Source: Pleomorphomonas koreensis DSM 23070 (GTDB taxonomy: Bacteria > Pseudomonadota > Alphaproteobacteria > Rhizobiales > Pleomorphomonadaceae). From it: a stretch of 64,000 nt of DNA. The position numbers and the translations under genes were made by a program. Where the stretch lies: the NCBI RefSeq assembly GCF_000425185.1, contig NZ_AULH01000007.1, forward strand, positions 1 through 64,000, written 5' to 3'. Numbering within the stretch: the stretch's first letter is position 1; each line of letters opens with the position of its first letter. Below are positions 17,741-26,989 of this stretch, piece after piece. The notes under the pieces are model-generated. The model made no database searches, was not told where the DNA came from, and was given only the letters and a program-made list of their open reading frames with translations.

Positions 17741-18790
17741 TCAGACCGGCGCCCACACCACATCGTCGATCGAGCGGGCGCCGCTCGCCAGCACCACCAG
17801 CCGCTCGAAGCCGAGGGCGATGCCGGAGGCCTCCGGCATATGGGCGAGGGCATCGAGAAAGTCCTCGTCGAGCGGGTAGCGCTCGCCGTAGATCCGCTCT
17901 TTGATCTCCATCTCCTCCTGAAAGCGCCGGCGCTGCTCGGCCGGATCGGTCAGCTCGCCGAAGGCGTTGGCCAGTTCGACGCCGCAGGCATAAAGCTCGA
18001 AGCGTTCGGCCAGCCGCGGGTCGCGAGCGACCGGGCGCGACAGGGCGGCTTCGCAGGCTGGATACTCGTAGAAGATGGTCGGCCTCTCCATGCCGAGGTT
18101 CGGCTCGATGCTCTCGACGAGGATGCGGGAATAGATGTCGGTCCAGCTGTCGTCGGCGACGACGCGGTAGCCGCGCGCCAGCGCCTGCGTCGCCAGCCCG
18201 TCGCGGTCGGGCGCGGCCGGATCGTCGGTCAGCGTCGCCAGCAGGTCGATGCCGGCGTGGCGGGCGAAGGCGTCGGCGACGGTCAGCTTTTCGGGCTCGG
18301 CGAAGGGATCGGCGGTGCGGCCGCGCCAGACGAAGGCATCGCGCCGCAGCGTTGCGGCGGCAAGTCGCATCAGCGCCACGGCGTCGTCCATCAGCGTCTC
18401 GTAGGGCTCGCCGGCGCGATACCATTCGAGCAGCGTGAATTCCGAGGAATGCAGCGGCCCCTTCTCGCGATTGCGGAAGACGCGGGCGAAATCGAAGATG
18501 CGCGTCTCGCCGGCGGCGAGAAGCTTCTTGGCCGTGAACTCCGGCGAGGTGTGGAGATAGCGCGGCTGCCGGCTGCCGTCCGGGTCGATCTTCTCGGTGG
18601 CGAAGGCGTGGAGATGCGCCTCGTTGCCGGGCGACACCTGAAGGGCGGGGCACTCGACCTCGGTGAAGCCTTGGGCCTCGAACCAGTCGCGCACTGCCCG
18701 CTTGATGCGGCCGCGCGCCTCCAGGAACGGGCGGCGGGCGAGATGCCGCTCGACCGACCACCAGGGCGATTCTCCGGCGGTTTCATGCAT
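17741..18790 (-). CDS. epmA: Elongation factor P lysine ligase (EpmA/GenX/PoxA)
   Basis: EpmA is a shortened class II lysyl-tRNA synthetase that attaches (R)-beta-lysine to a Lys of elongation factor P. The 349-residue protein has only the catalytic core: motif 2 ([22 protein letters not shown]) and motif 3 ([12 protein letters not shown]), with no anticodon-binding domain. AAGGAAGAGG precedes ATG 18790. It is divergent from efp, with a 106-base gap, and thus stands beside the gene for its own substrate. EpmB, the lysine 2,3-aminomutase that makes (R)-beta-lysine, is not in the window. The stop codon nearly meets that of the VOC gene. Confidence 0.94.
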   Translation of the reverse strand: MHETAGESPWWSVERHLARRPFLEARGRIKRAVRDWFEAQGFTEVECPALQVSPGNEAHLHAFATEKIDPDGSRQPRYLHTSPEFTAKKLLAAGETRIFDFARVFRNREKGPLHSSEFTLLEWYRAGEPYETLMDDAVALMRLAAATLRRDAFVWRGRTADPFAEPEKLTVADAFARHAGIDLLATLTDDPAAPDRDGLATQALARGYRVVADDSWTDIYSRILVESIEPNLGMERPTIFYEYPACEAALSRPVARDPRLAERFELYACGVELANAFGELTDPAEQRRRFQEEMEIKERIYGERYPLDEDFLDALAHMPEASGIALGFERLVVLASGARSIDDVVWAPV

Positions 18791-18896
18791 TCCGCCTCTT
18801 CCTTTTCGGCTTCAAAAATGTCAGGAGAGACGCGATCCGCGCCCGGAGCCGCCGCTCCGAGGCCGCGCCACCCGTTTTCAGGATATCCGATACGTC

Positions 18897-19466
18897 ATGG
18901 TCAAGGTCATCGCTAGCCAAATCCGCAAGGGCAACGTCGTCGAGCTGGATGACAAGCTCCACGTCGTCCTGCTGGCCGAGAATTTCCATCCCGGCAAGGG
19001 CACGCCCACCACGCAGATCGACATGCGCCGCATCAACGACGGCGTGAAGGTGTCGGTGCGCTACAAGACCACCGAGATGGTCGAGAAGGCGATGATCGAC
19101 GAGCGGCCCTACACCTTCCTCTACGAGGAGGAACACGGCTTCGCCTTCATGCAGATGGAGAGCTACGAGCAGATCTCGGTGCCCAAGGACGTGGTCGGCG
19201 ATCGCGCCCCCTTCCTTGCCGAGAACATGGAGTGCCATATCGGCGTCTACAACGACGTGCCGGTGTCGATCGATCTGCCGCAGCGCGTGACGCTGGAAGT
19301 CGTCGAGACCGAGCCGGTGGTCAAGGGCCAGACGGCCGCCTCCTCCTACAAGCCGGCGCTGCTGTCCAACGGCGTCCGCTCGATGGTGCCGCCGTTCATC
19401 ACCGCCGGCACCCGCATCGTGGTGATGACCGAGGACGCTTCCTACGTCGAGCGCGCCAAGGACTGA
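18897..19466 (+). CDS. efp: Elongation factor P
   Basis: EF-P binds ribosomes stalled on polyproline and restores peptide-bond formation. The 189-residue protein has the standard three beta-barrel domains. The modification loop is HPGKGTP and Lys34 matches the lysine that EpmA modifies. Domains II and III are typical, ending [26 protein letters not shown]-type weak ribosome site lies before the ATG. It is followed by a strong terminator at 19490-19522. Confidence 0.97.
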   Translation: MVKVIASQIRKGNVVELDDKLHVVLLAENFHPGKGTPTTQIDMRRINDGVKVSVRYKTTEMVEKAMIDERPYTFLYEEEHGFAFMQMESYEQISVPKDVVGDRAPFLAENMECHIGVYNDVPVSIDLPQRVTLEVVETEPVVKGQTAASSYKPALLSNGVRSMVPPFITAGTRIVVMTEDASYVERAKD

Positions 19467-19489
19467 GTTTGATCGTCCATGACGATCCG

Positions 19490-19522
19490 ACGCCCGGATG
19501 GCCCCGCCGTCCGGGCGTTTTT
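19490..19522 (+). terminator. Rho-independent terminator of efp
   Basis: A 9-bp stem (19490-19498 with 19510-19518) with an 11-base loop is followed directly by a run of T. It begins 23 bases after the efp stop codon. Confidence 0.9.
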
Positions 19523-19615
19523 CTTTGGTGCAATGGAACCGAAGGCACGCTCTGCGAGTCTCACGGACAGGCCTGTCCGGCCGCGATTCAACAGGAAACA
19601 GGAAAGGTTCCTCCC

Positions 19616-19777
19616 ATGTCCGCCAAGTCCGTCCTCGCCATTGGTGCCGTCGTCCTCTCGGTCGTCGCCTTCGGCGGTTGCGCCAACACCATCCGCGGGG
19701 CCGGCCAGGACGCCGCCAACGCCGTCAACGCCACCCAGGACGCCGGCAACCGCGTCGGCAACGCCGCCTCCCGCTGA
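19616..19777 (+). CDS. Entericidin-like small lipoprotein
   Basis: The 53-residue product has a signal peptide ending in the lipobox AFGGC and a short mature part rich in Ala, Asn, Asp and Gly (ANTIRGAGQDAANAVNATQDAGNRVGNAASR), the pattern of the EcnA/EcnB family. In Escherichia coli such peptides form a stationary-phase toxin-antidote pair, but the family in alphaproteobacteria is mostly uncharacterised. No second, partner gene is adjacent. A ribosome site (GGAAAGG) precedes ATG 19616 and a hairpin follows at 19837. Confidence 0.8.
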   Translation: MSAKSVLAIGAVVLSVVAFGGCANTIRGAGQDAANAVNATQDAGNRVGNAASR

Positions 19778-19836
19778 CCGCCCGCCGGCCCGGCCGGCCA
19801 TGGGACGGCATGGGCGGCGACCCGGTCCGCCTTCCG

Positions 19837-19869
19837 AAGACCCCGCCGTTCGCGCCACGGCGGGGTCTT
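19837..19869 (+). terminator. Hairpin after the entericidin-like gene
   Basis: A perfect 12-bp stem (19837-19848 with 19858-19869) encloses a 9-base loop, 59 bases past the stop codon. A short T group comes a few bases later (CCGTTTCG), so termination is plausible. Confidence 0.65.
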
Positions 19870-20044
19870 GCCGTTTCGAGCCGCCGGATCTTTTCCATGA
19901 CCCGGCGTCCGGCAATCCCGGCCGCCGGCCCGCTTCCGCGCCGTGCCCAAACGACGCCGCCGGCGGTGGTGAACGACTTGTTAAGCCTAACGCCGCATAA
20001 ATGCGGAGAGCCGTCTCTGAACGGTGCAAACGGCTTGGCTTTCG

Positions 20045-20073
20045 TTGACGCCCCACATGGTCCCATGCTATCC
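20045..20073 (+). promoter_or_regulatory. Probable housekeeping-sigma promoter of the dcw cluster
   Basis: TTGACG (20045-20050) is followed after 17 bases by CTATCC (20068-20073), a good fit to the alphaproteobacterial sigma-70 pattern TTGAC-N17-CTATAT. It would give a leader of about 230 bases before mraZ. The repeat array at 20052-20086 lies within the spacer and -10 element. Confidence 0.65.
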
Positions 20074-20086
20074 CAAATCATCCCGG
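20052..20086 (-). promoter_or_regulatory. MraZ operator: four TGGG-type boxes at 10-bp spacing
   Basis: CCCA occurs at 20052, 20062 and 20072, and CCCG at 20082, so on the minus strand they read as TGGG-type direct repeats one helical turn apart. MraZ of E. coli is known to bind repeated TGGG(N) boxes separated by five bases in its own promoter. The array here overlaps the -35/-10 region of the mraZ promoter, so repression by MraZ is the obvious inference. The orientation is opposite to the operon. Confidence 0.65.
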
Positions 20087-20309
20087 CAATCAGGTGATCC
20101 GAGCCAGATGTCTCGTCGATTTCGAGAGTCGCGCGGTCCCTTGAGGCTGGGCGCGATCGGGGCATCGCATTGCAGAATGCAACAGTCGTCCCGGTCGCCG
20201 GTCGTGTCCGCGTCACGCGAGCCGCCAGGTCGGATCGCTTCGGAAGAAGCGGCGTTCGGGCCAACAGTTCTGGAGATGGGGCGCCGCTCGCGGCGGGCAG
20301 CGGGGATCG
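20086..20309 (+). other. Long 5' leader of mraZ
   Basis: No gene is visible in these 224 bases between the promoter and ATG 20310. Some short inverted repeats occur (for example around 20240-20255, CGCTTCGGAAGAAGCGG), but I see no riboswitch fold I could name. Confidence 0.4.
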
Positions 20310-20765
20310 ATGAACGGCTTCGTATCGCGCGTCACCAACAGGATCGACCGGAAGGGACGGGTCTCCGTCCCGGCACCGTTCCGGCAGGTGCTGTCGCGCG
20401 ACGGTTTCGAGGGGCTCTACTGCTATCCGTCGATCGACATGGAGGCGGTGGACTGCGGCGGCAACCTGCTGTTGGCCGAGATCGAGCGCAACCTTGCCCG
20501 CTACACGCCGTTCTCCGAGGATCACGACCTGTTGTCGACCGCCTTCTACGGCTCCTCGGTGCATCTTTCCATCGACAGCGAGGGCCGCATCGGCCTGACG
20601 CCGGCGCTTCTGGAGATCACCGGTATTGCCAACGAAGTGACCTTCGTCGGTCAGGGCTACAAGTTCCAGATCTGGGAGCCCCAGCGCTTTGCCGCTTACG
20701 AGCTTGCGGCGCGCGAGCGCGCGCGGGCGCTGAGGCGGTCGCCGAGGCCGGAGGCCGCGTCATGA
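20310..20765 (+). CDS. mraZ: Transcriptional regulator / division cluster protein MraZ
   Basis: MraZ is a DNA-binding protein of the AbrB-like double-domain type and represses its own operon in E. coli. The 151-residue product carries two SpoVT/AbrB-like units with the family signatures [14 protein letters not shown] (about 12-25) and [15 protein letters not shown] (about 89-103). The second copy of the DxxGR motif is well conserved. The Arg-rich C terminus ([18 protein letters not shown]) is longer than in enteric MraZ. Its last four bases overlap the start of rsmH. Confidence 0.95.
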   Translation: MNGFVSRVTNRIDRKGRVSVPAPFRQVLSRDGFEGLYCYPSIDMEAVDCGGNLLLAEIERNLARYTPFSEDHDLLSTAFYGSSVHLSIDSEGRIGLTPALLEITGIANEVTFVGQGYKFQIWEPQRFAAYELAARERARALRRSPRPEAAS

Positions 20766-21772
20766 CAGCGCTTCTCGGTATTCCCGCCACGCCTCATATC
20801 CCCGTGCTGCTCAACGAGGTGCTGGATGCCCTGTCGCCGCTCGACGGCGCCACGGTGGTCGACGGCACCTTCGGCGCCGGCGGCTACAGCCGGGCCATTC
20901 TGGCCGCCGGCGCCGGCCGCGTCGTCGCCATTGACCGCGATCCCACCGCCATCGACGCCGGCGCCGCGCTGGTCGCCGGCAGCGGCGGCCGGCTGAGCCT
21001 CGTTTCCGGCACCTTCTCGGCGCTCGACCAACTCGCGCTTGAAGCCGGCGCCGCGCCGGTCGATGCCGTGGTGCTCGACATCGGCGTCTCCTCCATGCAG
21101 CTCGACCGGGCCGAGCGCGGCTTTTCCTTCCGCGCCGACGGGCCGCTCGACATGCGCATGAGCCTTGCCGGCCCGACGGCGGCCGACGTCGTCAACACGC
21201 TGCCGGTCAAGGACCTCGCCCGCCTGTTCTGGGTCTATGGTGAGGAGCGGCAGTCGGGACGCATCGCCCGGGCGATCGTCGCCCGGCGGGCCGAGAAGCC
21301 GTTCAGCCGCACCGCCGAGCTGGCCGCCACCATCGAGAGCGTGCTCGGCGCCAAGCGCTTCGGCGAGATGCATCCGGCGACGCGCGCCTTCCAGGCGATC
21401 CGCATCCACGTCAACGGCGAGCTGGACGAGCTGACCGACGCGCTGGCCGCCGCCGAGCGCCTCCTGAAGCCGGGCGGCCGGCTGGTCGTCGTCACCTTCC
21501 ATTCGCTCGAAGACCGCATCGTCAAGCGCTTCCTCGCCGACCGCTCGCGTGAGCGGGCCGGCGGCTCGCGCCATCTGCCGGAGGCGGAAGTACCGCCCGC
21601 CACCTTCCGTCTCTCCGGTCGCCAGCCGGTCGAGGCCGGCGCGGCGGAGCTTTCCGCCAACCCGCGCGCCCGCTCGGCCAAGCTGAGGGTCGGCATCCGC
21701 ACCGACGCGCCGGCGCGCGCCGTCGACCGGGCGGCGCTCGGCGTGCCGAGCCTTTCGGGAGGGAGGCCATGA
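20762..21772 (+). CDS. rsmH: 16S rRNA (cytosine(1402)-N4)-methyltransferase
   Basis: RsmH (MraW) methylates the base of C1402 in the ribosomal P site. The 336-residue protein opens with [13 protein letters not shown], then the S-adenosylmethionine loop [15 protein letters not shown], the [28 protein letters not shown] block and [18 protein letters not shown] near the C-terminal third. The start ATG overlaps the mraZ stop (ATGA), which supports translational coupling. The final 30 residues are Arg/Ala-rich and end four bases into ftsL. Confidence 0.97.
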   Translation: MTALLGIPATPHIPVLLNEVLDALSPLDGATVVDGTFGAGGYSRAILAAGAGRVVAIDRDPTAIDAGAALVAGSGGRLSLVSGTFSALDQLALEAGAAPVDAVVLDIGVSSMQLDRAERGFSFRADGPLDMRMSLAGPTAADVVNTLPVKDLARLFWVYGEERQSGRIARAIVARRAEKPFSRTAELAATIESVLGAKRFGEMHPATRAFQAIRIHVNGELDELTDALAAAERLLKPGGRLVVVTFHSLEDRIVKRFLADRSRERAGGSRHLPEAEVPPATFRLSGRQPVEAGAAELSANPRARSAKLRVGIRTDAPARAVDRAALGVPSLSGGRP

Positions 21773-22146
21773 CCCGCTACATCAACGCCCTCCTGGTGTT
21801 CCTGATGGTGCTGTCCGCCGCCGCCGTCTACGACATGAAATACGAGGCGGAGATCGCCGCCGAGAACATCAACAAGAAGCAGGCGGCGATTGCCCAGGCG
21901 CGCGAGGACATCTCGCTGCTCAAGGCGGAATGGGCGCTGCTGACGCGGCCGGCCCGCATGCGCGACCTGCTCGAACGCCATCATGACATCCTCGATCTCA
22001 CGCCGATGACCTCCAACCACATCGGCACGCTCGCCGACATTCCGGCGAAGCCGGTGGTGCCGGCGGCGGTCCAGCCGGCCGAGCGCTCGGCCGACGGCTC
22101 GGCGACGCTGCCGCCAATCCAGGATCAGACGAGGCGGGTGCAATGA
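21769..22146 (+). CDS. ftsL: Cell division protein FtsL
   Basis: FtsL is a small bitopic membrane protein that with FtsB and FtsQ activates the FtsW-FtsI synthase. The 125-residue product has a short cytoplasmic start, one membrane helix ([21 protein letters not shown], about 4-24) and a periplasmic coiled coil (about 25-75, heptad-like [28 protein letters not shown]). The C-terminal tail is Pro/Ala-rich. Identification rests on this layout and on the place between rsmH and ftsI. It overlaps both neighbours by four bases. Confidence 0.9.
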   Translation: MTRYINALLVFLMVLSAAAVYDMKYEAEIAAENINKKQAAIAQAREDISLLKAEWALLTRPARMRDLLERHHDILDLTPMTSNHIGTLADIPAKPVVPAAVQPAERSADGSATLPPIQDQTRRVQ

Positions 22147-23876
22147 AGTTCCGGGTTGGCCTGCCGTTCCGAAAGTCCGCCGAGCCGACGGCCCCCGCCG
22201 CCGGGCGGGATTTTCGCGCGTCCTCCCGGCGCGGCGCCGGCGACACCATGCGCAACCGGCTGATCCTCGCCTCGGCCTGCTTCGTGCTGGTCTACGGCGC
22301 CATCATCGGCCGCCTCGTCCAGATGGGTCTCAGCCTGCCGCAGGAATCGGTGACGCTCGGCAACGCCCAGGCGGCGGTGTCGGCGGCCCGCCCCGACATC
22401 CTCGACCGCAACGGCGAGATTCTGGCCACCGACATCAAGTTCGCCTCGCTCTATGCCGAGCCGCGCCGCGTCGTCGATCCCGACGAGGCGACCGAGCAGC
22501 TCGCCACCGTCTTCCCTGACCTCGGCACCGACGCGGTGCGCCAGCGTCTCGCCTCCAAGCAGGGCTTCATCTGGCTGAAGCGCGAGATCACGCCGGCCCA
22601 GCAGGCGGCGGTGCACGCCCTCGGCATCCCCGGCGTCGGCTTCCTCACCGAGAACAAGCGCTTCTATCCGTCGGGGCGGACGGTGGCCTTCGTCACCGGC
22701 CACGTCAACATCGACAACCAGGGCATCGCCGGCATCGAGAAATACATCGACGACCAGTGGCTCGGCGACCTGCAGAAGGCCGGCATGGCCTCGAACAACC
22801 TCGAGCCGATCCGCCTGTCCATCGACCTTCGCGTGCAGCAGGTGCTGCACGACGAGATCACCGCGGCCATGCAGCGCTACACGGCCAAGTCGTCGGCGGC
22901 GGTGGTGATGAACGTCAAGACCGGCGAGGTCGTCGGCATGACCTCGGCGCCCGACTACGATCCGATGAACCCGGTCGAGGCGCTCGACCCGGACCGCATG
23001 AACCGCGCCTCGGCGGCAGTCTACGAGATGGGCTCGACCTTCAAGATCTTCGCCACCTCGATGGCGCTCGATTCGGGCAAGGTGAAGCTGACCGACAGCT
23101 TCGACGCCACCCAGGGCCTGACCATCGGCGGCTTCACCATCCACGACTTCCACGGCAAGCACCGGGTGCTGACCGTGCCGGAGATCTTCATCTATTCGTC
23201 CAACGTCGGCACCGGCCGCGAGGCGCTGAGGGTCGGTTCGGAGGGGCAGCAGGAGTTCCTCAAGCGCATGGGCCTGATGGACAAGGTGCCGACCGAGCTG
23301 CCGGAGATCGCCCGGCCGATCCTGCCCAAGCGCTGGTCGGACCTCGTCACGGTCACCGTCTCCTTCGGCCACGGCATCTCGGTGTCGCCGCTGGCCACCG
23401 CCACGGCGGCGAGCGCGGTGATGAACGGCGGCATCCTGATCCCGCCGACCTTCTTCCCGCGCAGCGAGGAAGAGGCGCGCCTCCTCGGCAAGCGGGTGCT
23501 GAAGCCGTCGACGTCGGAACAGATGCGCTACCTGATGCGCCTCAACGTGCTGGCGCCCGGCGGCTCGGGCAAGTCGGCCGACATCCCCGGCTACCGCATC
23601 GGCGGCAAGACCGGCACCGCCGAGAAGGTGGAGAACGGCCGCTATTCCAACAACAAGCGCTTCAACGCCTTTGTCGCCACCTTCCCGATCGACGACCCGC
23701 AATATCTGGTGCTGGTGGTGCTCGACGAGCCCAATCCCGAGCGGCCCGGCCTGCCGGCCACCGCCGGCATGAACGCCGGGCCGACGGCCGGCAACATCAT
23801 CGGCCGCATCGCGCCGATGCTCAACGTGGAGCCGCGCTTCGACGACGTGGACGTGCCGCTGATGGCCGCCTACTGA
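22143..23876 (+). CDS. ftsI: Septal peptidoglycan transpeptidase FtsI (PBP3)
   Basis: FtsI cross-links septal peptidoglycan and is the partner of FtsW. The 577-residue protein has a 36-residue cytoplasmic tail, one membrane helix (about 38-60), a pedestal domain and a class B transpeptidase domain with all motifs: STFK with active Ser298, SSN at 352-354 and KTG at 489-491. The beta-lactam-target status follows from the family. It begins four bases within ftsL. The stop is followed by 108 bases before murEF, the first real gap in the cluster. Confidence 0.97.
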   Translation: MKFRVGLPFRKSAEPTAPAAGRDFRASSRRGAGDTMRNRLILASACFVLVYGAIIGRLVQMGLSLPQESVTLGNAQAAVSAARPDILDRNGEILATDIKFASLYAEPRRVVDPDEATEQLATVFPDLGTDAVRQRLASKQGFIWLKREITPAQQAAVHALGIPGVGFLTENKRFYPSGRTVAFVTGHVNIDNQGIAGIEKYIDDQWLGDLQKAGMASNNLEPIRLSIDLRVQQVLHDEITAAMQRYTAKSSAAVVMNVKTGEVVGMTSAPDYDPMNPVEALDPDRMNRASAAVYEMGSTFKIFATSMALDSGKVKLTDSFDATQGLTIGGFTIHDFHGKHRVLTVPEIFIYSSNVGTGREALRVGSEGQQEFLKRMGLMDKVPTELPEIARPILPKRWSDLVTVTVSFGHGISVSPLATATAASAVMNGGILIPPTFFPRSEEEARLLGKRVLKPSTSEQMRYLMRLNVLAPGGSGKSADIPGYRIGGKTGTAEKVENGRYSNNKRFNAFVATFPIDDPQYLVLVVLDEPNPERPGLPATAGMNAGPTAGNIIGRIAPMLNVEPRFDDVDVPLMAAY

Positions 23877-23984
23877 CGGGCGCCGCCCTTCGCCGGGGGC
23901 GAGGCGAAGGCGGTGTGGATAGTGTGAGTTGTCCTCATTTCGATCGCAAATCGAGGACAGTGTGCGGCGTTCCAGCGATCAACC

Positions 23985-26870
23985 ATGGACGGACAGATGA
24001 AGCTCGCCGAACTTGCGCCCGATATCCTCACGCTCGACCCGGCGTTGCGCCGCATCCCGATCACCGGGGTCACCGCCGACAGCCGCGAGGTGGCGCCGGG
24101 CTCCCTGTTCGTGGCGCTGCCCGGCACGCGGGCCAAGGGCGCCGACTTCATCCCCGAGGCGATCGAAAAGGGCGCGGCGGCGGTGCTCGCCGATCTCGAC
24201 GACGAATTGCCGGCCGGCCTCACCGTGCCGGTGCTGCGCGATCCCGACCCGGCCCGCCGCTTCGCCCGCATGCTCGCCCGCTTCTACGCGCCGCAGCCGA
24301 AGACCGTGGTGGCGGTGACCGGCACCAACGGCAAGACCTCGGTCGCCGCCTTCGTCCGCCAGATATGGCTCTCCGCCGGCCACGAGGCGGCGTCGATCGG
24401 CACGGTCGGCGTGACGACGCGGGCCGGCAACGCCTACGGCAACATGACGACGCCCGACGCGGCGACGCTGCACCGCACGCTGCACGAGCTGGCCGCCGAT
24501 GGCATCGACCACGTCGCCATGGAAGCCTCCTCGCACGGCCTGATCCAGCGCCGGCTCGACGGCGTCGAGGTGGCGGCCGGCGCCTTCACCAACCTGTCGC
24601 GCGACCATCTCGACTATCACGGCACGATGGAAGCGTATATGGCCGCCAAGATGCGGCTGTTCGACACCATTCTGGCGCCCGGCGCCGGCGCCGTCGTCAA
24701 CCTCGACGATCCCTACGGCGAGGCCTTCGCCTCGGCGGCGCGCATCTCCGGCCTCGACCTGATGACCGTCGGCGCGGCCGGCGCCTTCGTCCGCATCCTC
24801 GACGTCGCCCGCGACGGCTGGGCGCAGATCGCCACCGTCGACATCGGCGGCGGGCCGCGGCCGGTGCGCATTCCGCTGGTCGGCGCCTTCCAGGTGTCGA
24901 ACGCCCTGGTCGCCGCGACGCTGGCCGCCGCCGACGGCTCGGTGTCGCTCGGCGACGCGCTCGACGCGCTCGAAGGCATCAAGGGCGCCAAGGGCCGGCT
25001 GGAGCTGGTCGGCTACGCGCCGTCCGAAGCGCCGGTCTTCGTCGATTTCGCTCACACGCCGGCCGCCCTTGAGGTGGCGCTTCAGACGCTGCGGCCGTTC
25101 ACCTCCGGCCGCCTCGTCGTCGCCTTCGGCGCCGGCGGCGACCGCGACAAGGGCAAGCGGCCGCAGATGGGCGAGGTCTGCGCCCGACTGGCCGACGTCG
25201 CCATCGTCACCGACGACAATCCACGCACCGAGAACGCGGCGACCATCCGGTCGGAAGTGCTGGCCGGCTGCCCCGGCGGCATCGAGGTCGGCGACCGGAC
25301 GACGGCGGTGCGCGAGGGCATCGCCATGCTCGGCCCTGACGACGTGTTGCTGATCGCCGGCAAGGGCCACGAGACCGGCCAGATCATCGGCCGCGAGACG
25401 GTGCATTATTCCGATCACGAGGCGGTGCTGGCGACGCCGGGCGTCACGCCGGCCGACCGGTCGCTGTGGCCGGAAGGCGATTTCGTCAAGGCGCTCGGCG
25501 GCCGCACCGAGGGAACGGTGACGGCCATCGACGGCATCTCGATCGACAGCCGCACCGTCGCCAGGGGCGACGCCTTCTTCGCCATTGCCGGCGATCGCTT
25601 CGACGGCCACGATTTTGTCGCGGCGGCCTTCGAGAAGGGCGCGGCGGTGGCCGTGGTGTCGGAGGAGAAGCGCGCCGCCGTTCCCGACGGCGCCGGGCCG
25701 CTCGTCGTGGTCGACGACGTGCTGGCCGGCCTGCGGCGGCTGGGCATGCGGGCACGGACCCGTACCGCCGCCAAGGTGATCGCCGTCACCGGCTCGGTGG
25801 GCAAGACCTCGACCAAGGAGGCGCTGCGCGAGGCGCTGGCGCCCTCCGGCGCGGTGCACGCCTCGGCCGCGTCCTTCAACAACCACTGGGGCGTGCCGCT
25901 GACGCTGGCCCGCATGCCGGCCGGCAGCCGCTATGGCGTGTTCGAGATCGGCATGAACCACGCCGGCGAGATCACGCCGCTGGTGCGCATGGTGCGGCCG
26001 CATGTCGCCGTCGTCACCACGGTGGCGCCGGTGCATCTCGAACACTTCTCATCGGTCGAGGCGATCGCCGAGGCCAAGGCCGAGATCTTCGCCGGGCTGG
26101 AGCCGGGTGGCACCGCCATCATCAACCGCGACGGCGAGTTCTCCCGGCTGCTCGCCGAGCGCGCCCGCGCCCACGGCGCCAACGTGGTGTTCTTCGGCGA
26201 GCATCCCGAGGCTGAGGCGCGGCTGATCAAGTGCTCGCTGCACGAGGATTGCACCACGGCCACCGCCGACATCCTCGGCGAGAACGTCACCTACAAGCTC
26301 GGCGCGCCGGGCCGGCACATCGCCCAGAACTCGCTGGCCGTGCTGGCGGCGGTGAAGATCGTCGGCGGCGACCTGACGCGGGCGCTGCTCGCCCTCCAGG
26401 CGCACCAGCAGCCGAAGGGGCGTGGCAAGCGCCACCTGCTCGCCGTGCTCGGCGGTACGGCGCGGCTGATCGACGAGAGCTACAACGCCAATCCCACCTC
26501 GATGCGGGCGGCGATCGCGCTGCTCGGCGCCGCCGCGGTGGACGGGCAGGGCCGCCGCGTCGCCGTGCTCGGCGACATGCTGGAACTCGGCCCCGAGGCG
26601 CCCAAGCTGCACGCCGGGCTGATCGAGCCGCTGAAGGCGGCGAAGGTCGACACGGTGTTCTGCGCCGGGCCGCTGATGCACAACCTCTGGCAGGAGCTGC
26701 CGCGCGCCATGCGCGGCGCCTATGCCGAGACGTCCAGGGAGTTGAGGGAGGCGCTGCTCGACGACGTCAGGGCCGGCGACGTGCTGATGGTCAAGGGCTC
26801 GCTCGGCAGCGCCATGGGGCCGCTGGTCGATGCGCTGCTCGGCCGCTTCGGTCAGGAAACGCACGGCTGA
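23985..26870 (+). CDS. murEF: Fused MurE-MurF: UDP-MurNAc-tripeptide ligase and tripeptide-D-Ala-D-Ala ligase
   Basis: A single 961-residue frame contains two complete ligases in pathway order. The MurE part (about 1-480) has the ATP loop GTNGKTS at 113-119, the catalytic-Lys region LSRDHLDYHGTMEAYMAAK and the meso-diaminopimelate signature DNPRTEN (411-417). The MurF part (about 495-961) has its own ATP loop GSVGKTS (603-609) and NAAxSFNNHWGVPL-like block (SFNNHWGVPLT, 630-640). The joining segment (about 481-497) is short and Pro-rich. Both sites look active, so successive additions to the cytosolic precursor may be channelled. ATG 23985 is used; ATG 23997 is an alternative. Confidence 0.95.
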   Translation: MDGQMKLAELAPDILTLDPALRRIPITGVTADSREVAPGSLFVALPGTRAKGADFIPEAIEKGAAAVLADLDDELPAGLTVPVLRDPDPARRFARMLARFYAPQPKTVVAVTGTNGKTSVAAFVRQIWLSAGHEAASIGTVGVTTRAGNAYGNMTTPDAATLHRTLHELAADGIDHVAMEASSHGLIQRRLDGVEVAAGAFTNLSRDHLDYHGTMEAYMAAKMRLFDTILAPGAGAVVNLDDPYGEAFASAARISGLDLMTVGAAGAFVRILDVARDGWAQIATVDIGGGPRPVRIPLVGAFQVSNALVAATLAAADGSVSLGDALDALEGIKGAKGRLELVGYAPSEAPVFVDFAHTPAALEVALQTLRPFTSGRLVVAFGAGGDRDKGKRPQMGEVCARLADVAIVTDDNPRTENAATIRSEVLAGCPGGIEVGDRTTAVREGIAMLGPDDVLLIAGKGHETGQIIGRETVHYSDHEAVLATPGVTPADRSLWPEGDFVKALGGRTEGTVTAIDGISIDSRTVARGDAFFAIAGDRFDGHDFVAAAFEKGAAVAVVSEEKRAAVPDGAGPLVVVDDVLAGLRRLGMRARTRTAAKVIAVTGSVGKTSTKEALREALAPSGAVHASAASFNNHWGVPLTLARMPAGSRYGVFEIGMNHAGEITPLVRMVRPHVAVVTTVAPVHLEHFSSVEAIAEAKAEIFAGLEPGGTAIINRDGEFSRLLAERARAHGANVVFFGEHPEAEARLIKCSLHEDCTTATADILGENVTYKLGAPGRHIAQNSLAVLAAVKIVGGDLTRALLALQAHQQPKGRGKRHLLAVLGGTARLIDESYNANPTSMRAAIALLGAAAVDGQGRRVAVLGDMLELGPEAPKLHAGLIEPLKAAKVDTVFCAGPLMHNLWQELPRAMRGAYAETSRELREALLDDVRAGDVLMVKGSLGSAMGPLVDALLGRFGQETHG

Positions 26871-26989
26871 GTTGCCGTGCCCCGGCACGGGTAGGCAAGG
26901 CGGGGCAGAGGGACTAATACGGGCCGCGCCGATTCGAGAATGAGACCGGGCCGATGGCCCGGCGGCGGGTTTACGGAGAGCTTGGGAAA

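Noticed and set aside
19980..19991. GTTAAGCCTAAC before the mraZ promoter as a CtrA site
   Set aside because: It lacks the TTAA-N7-TTAA spacing of CtrA sites; the arms are only four bases.
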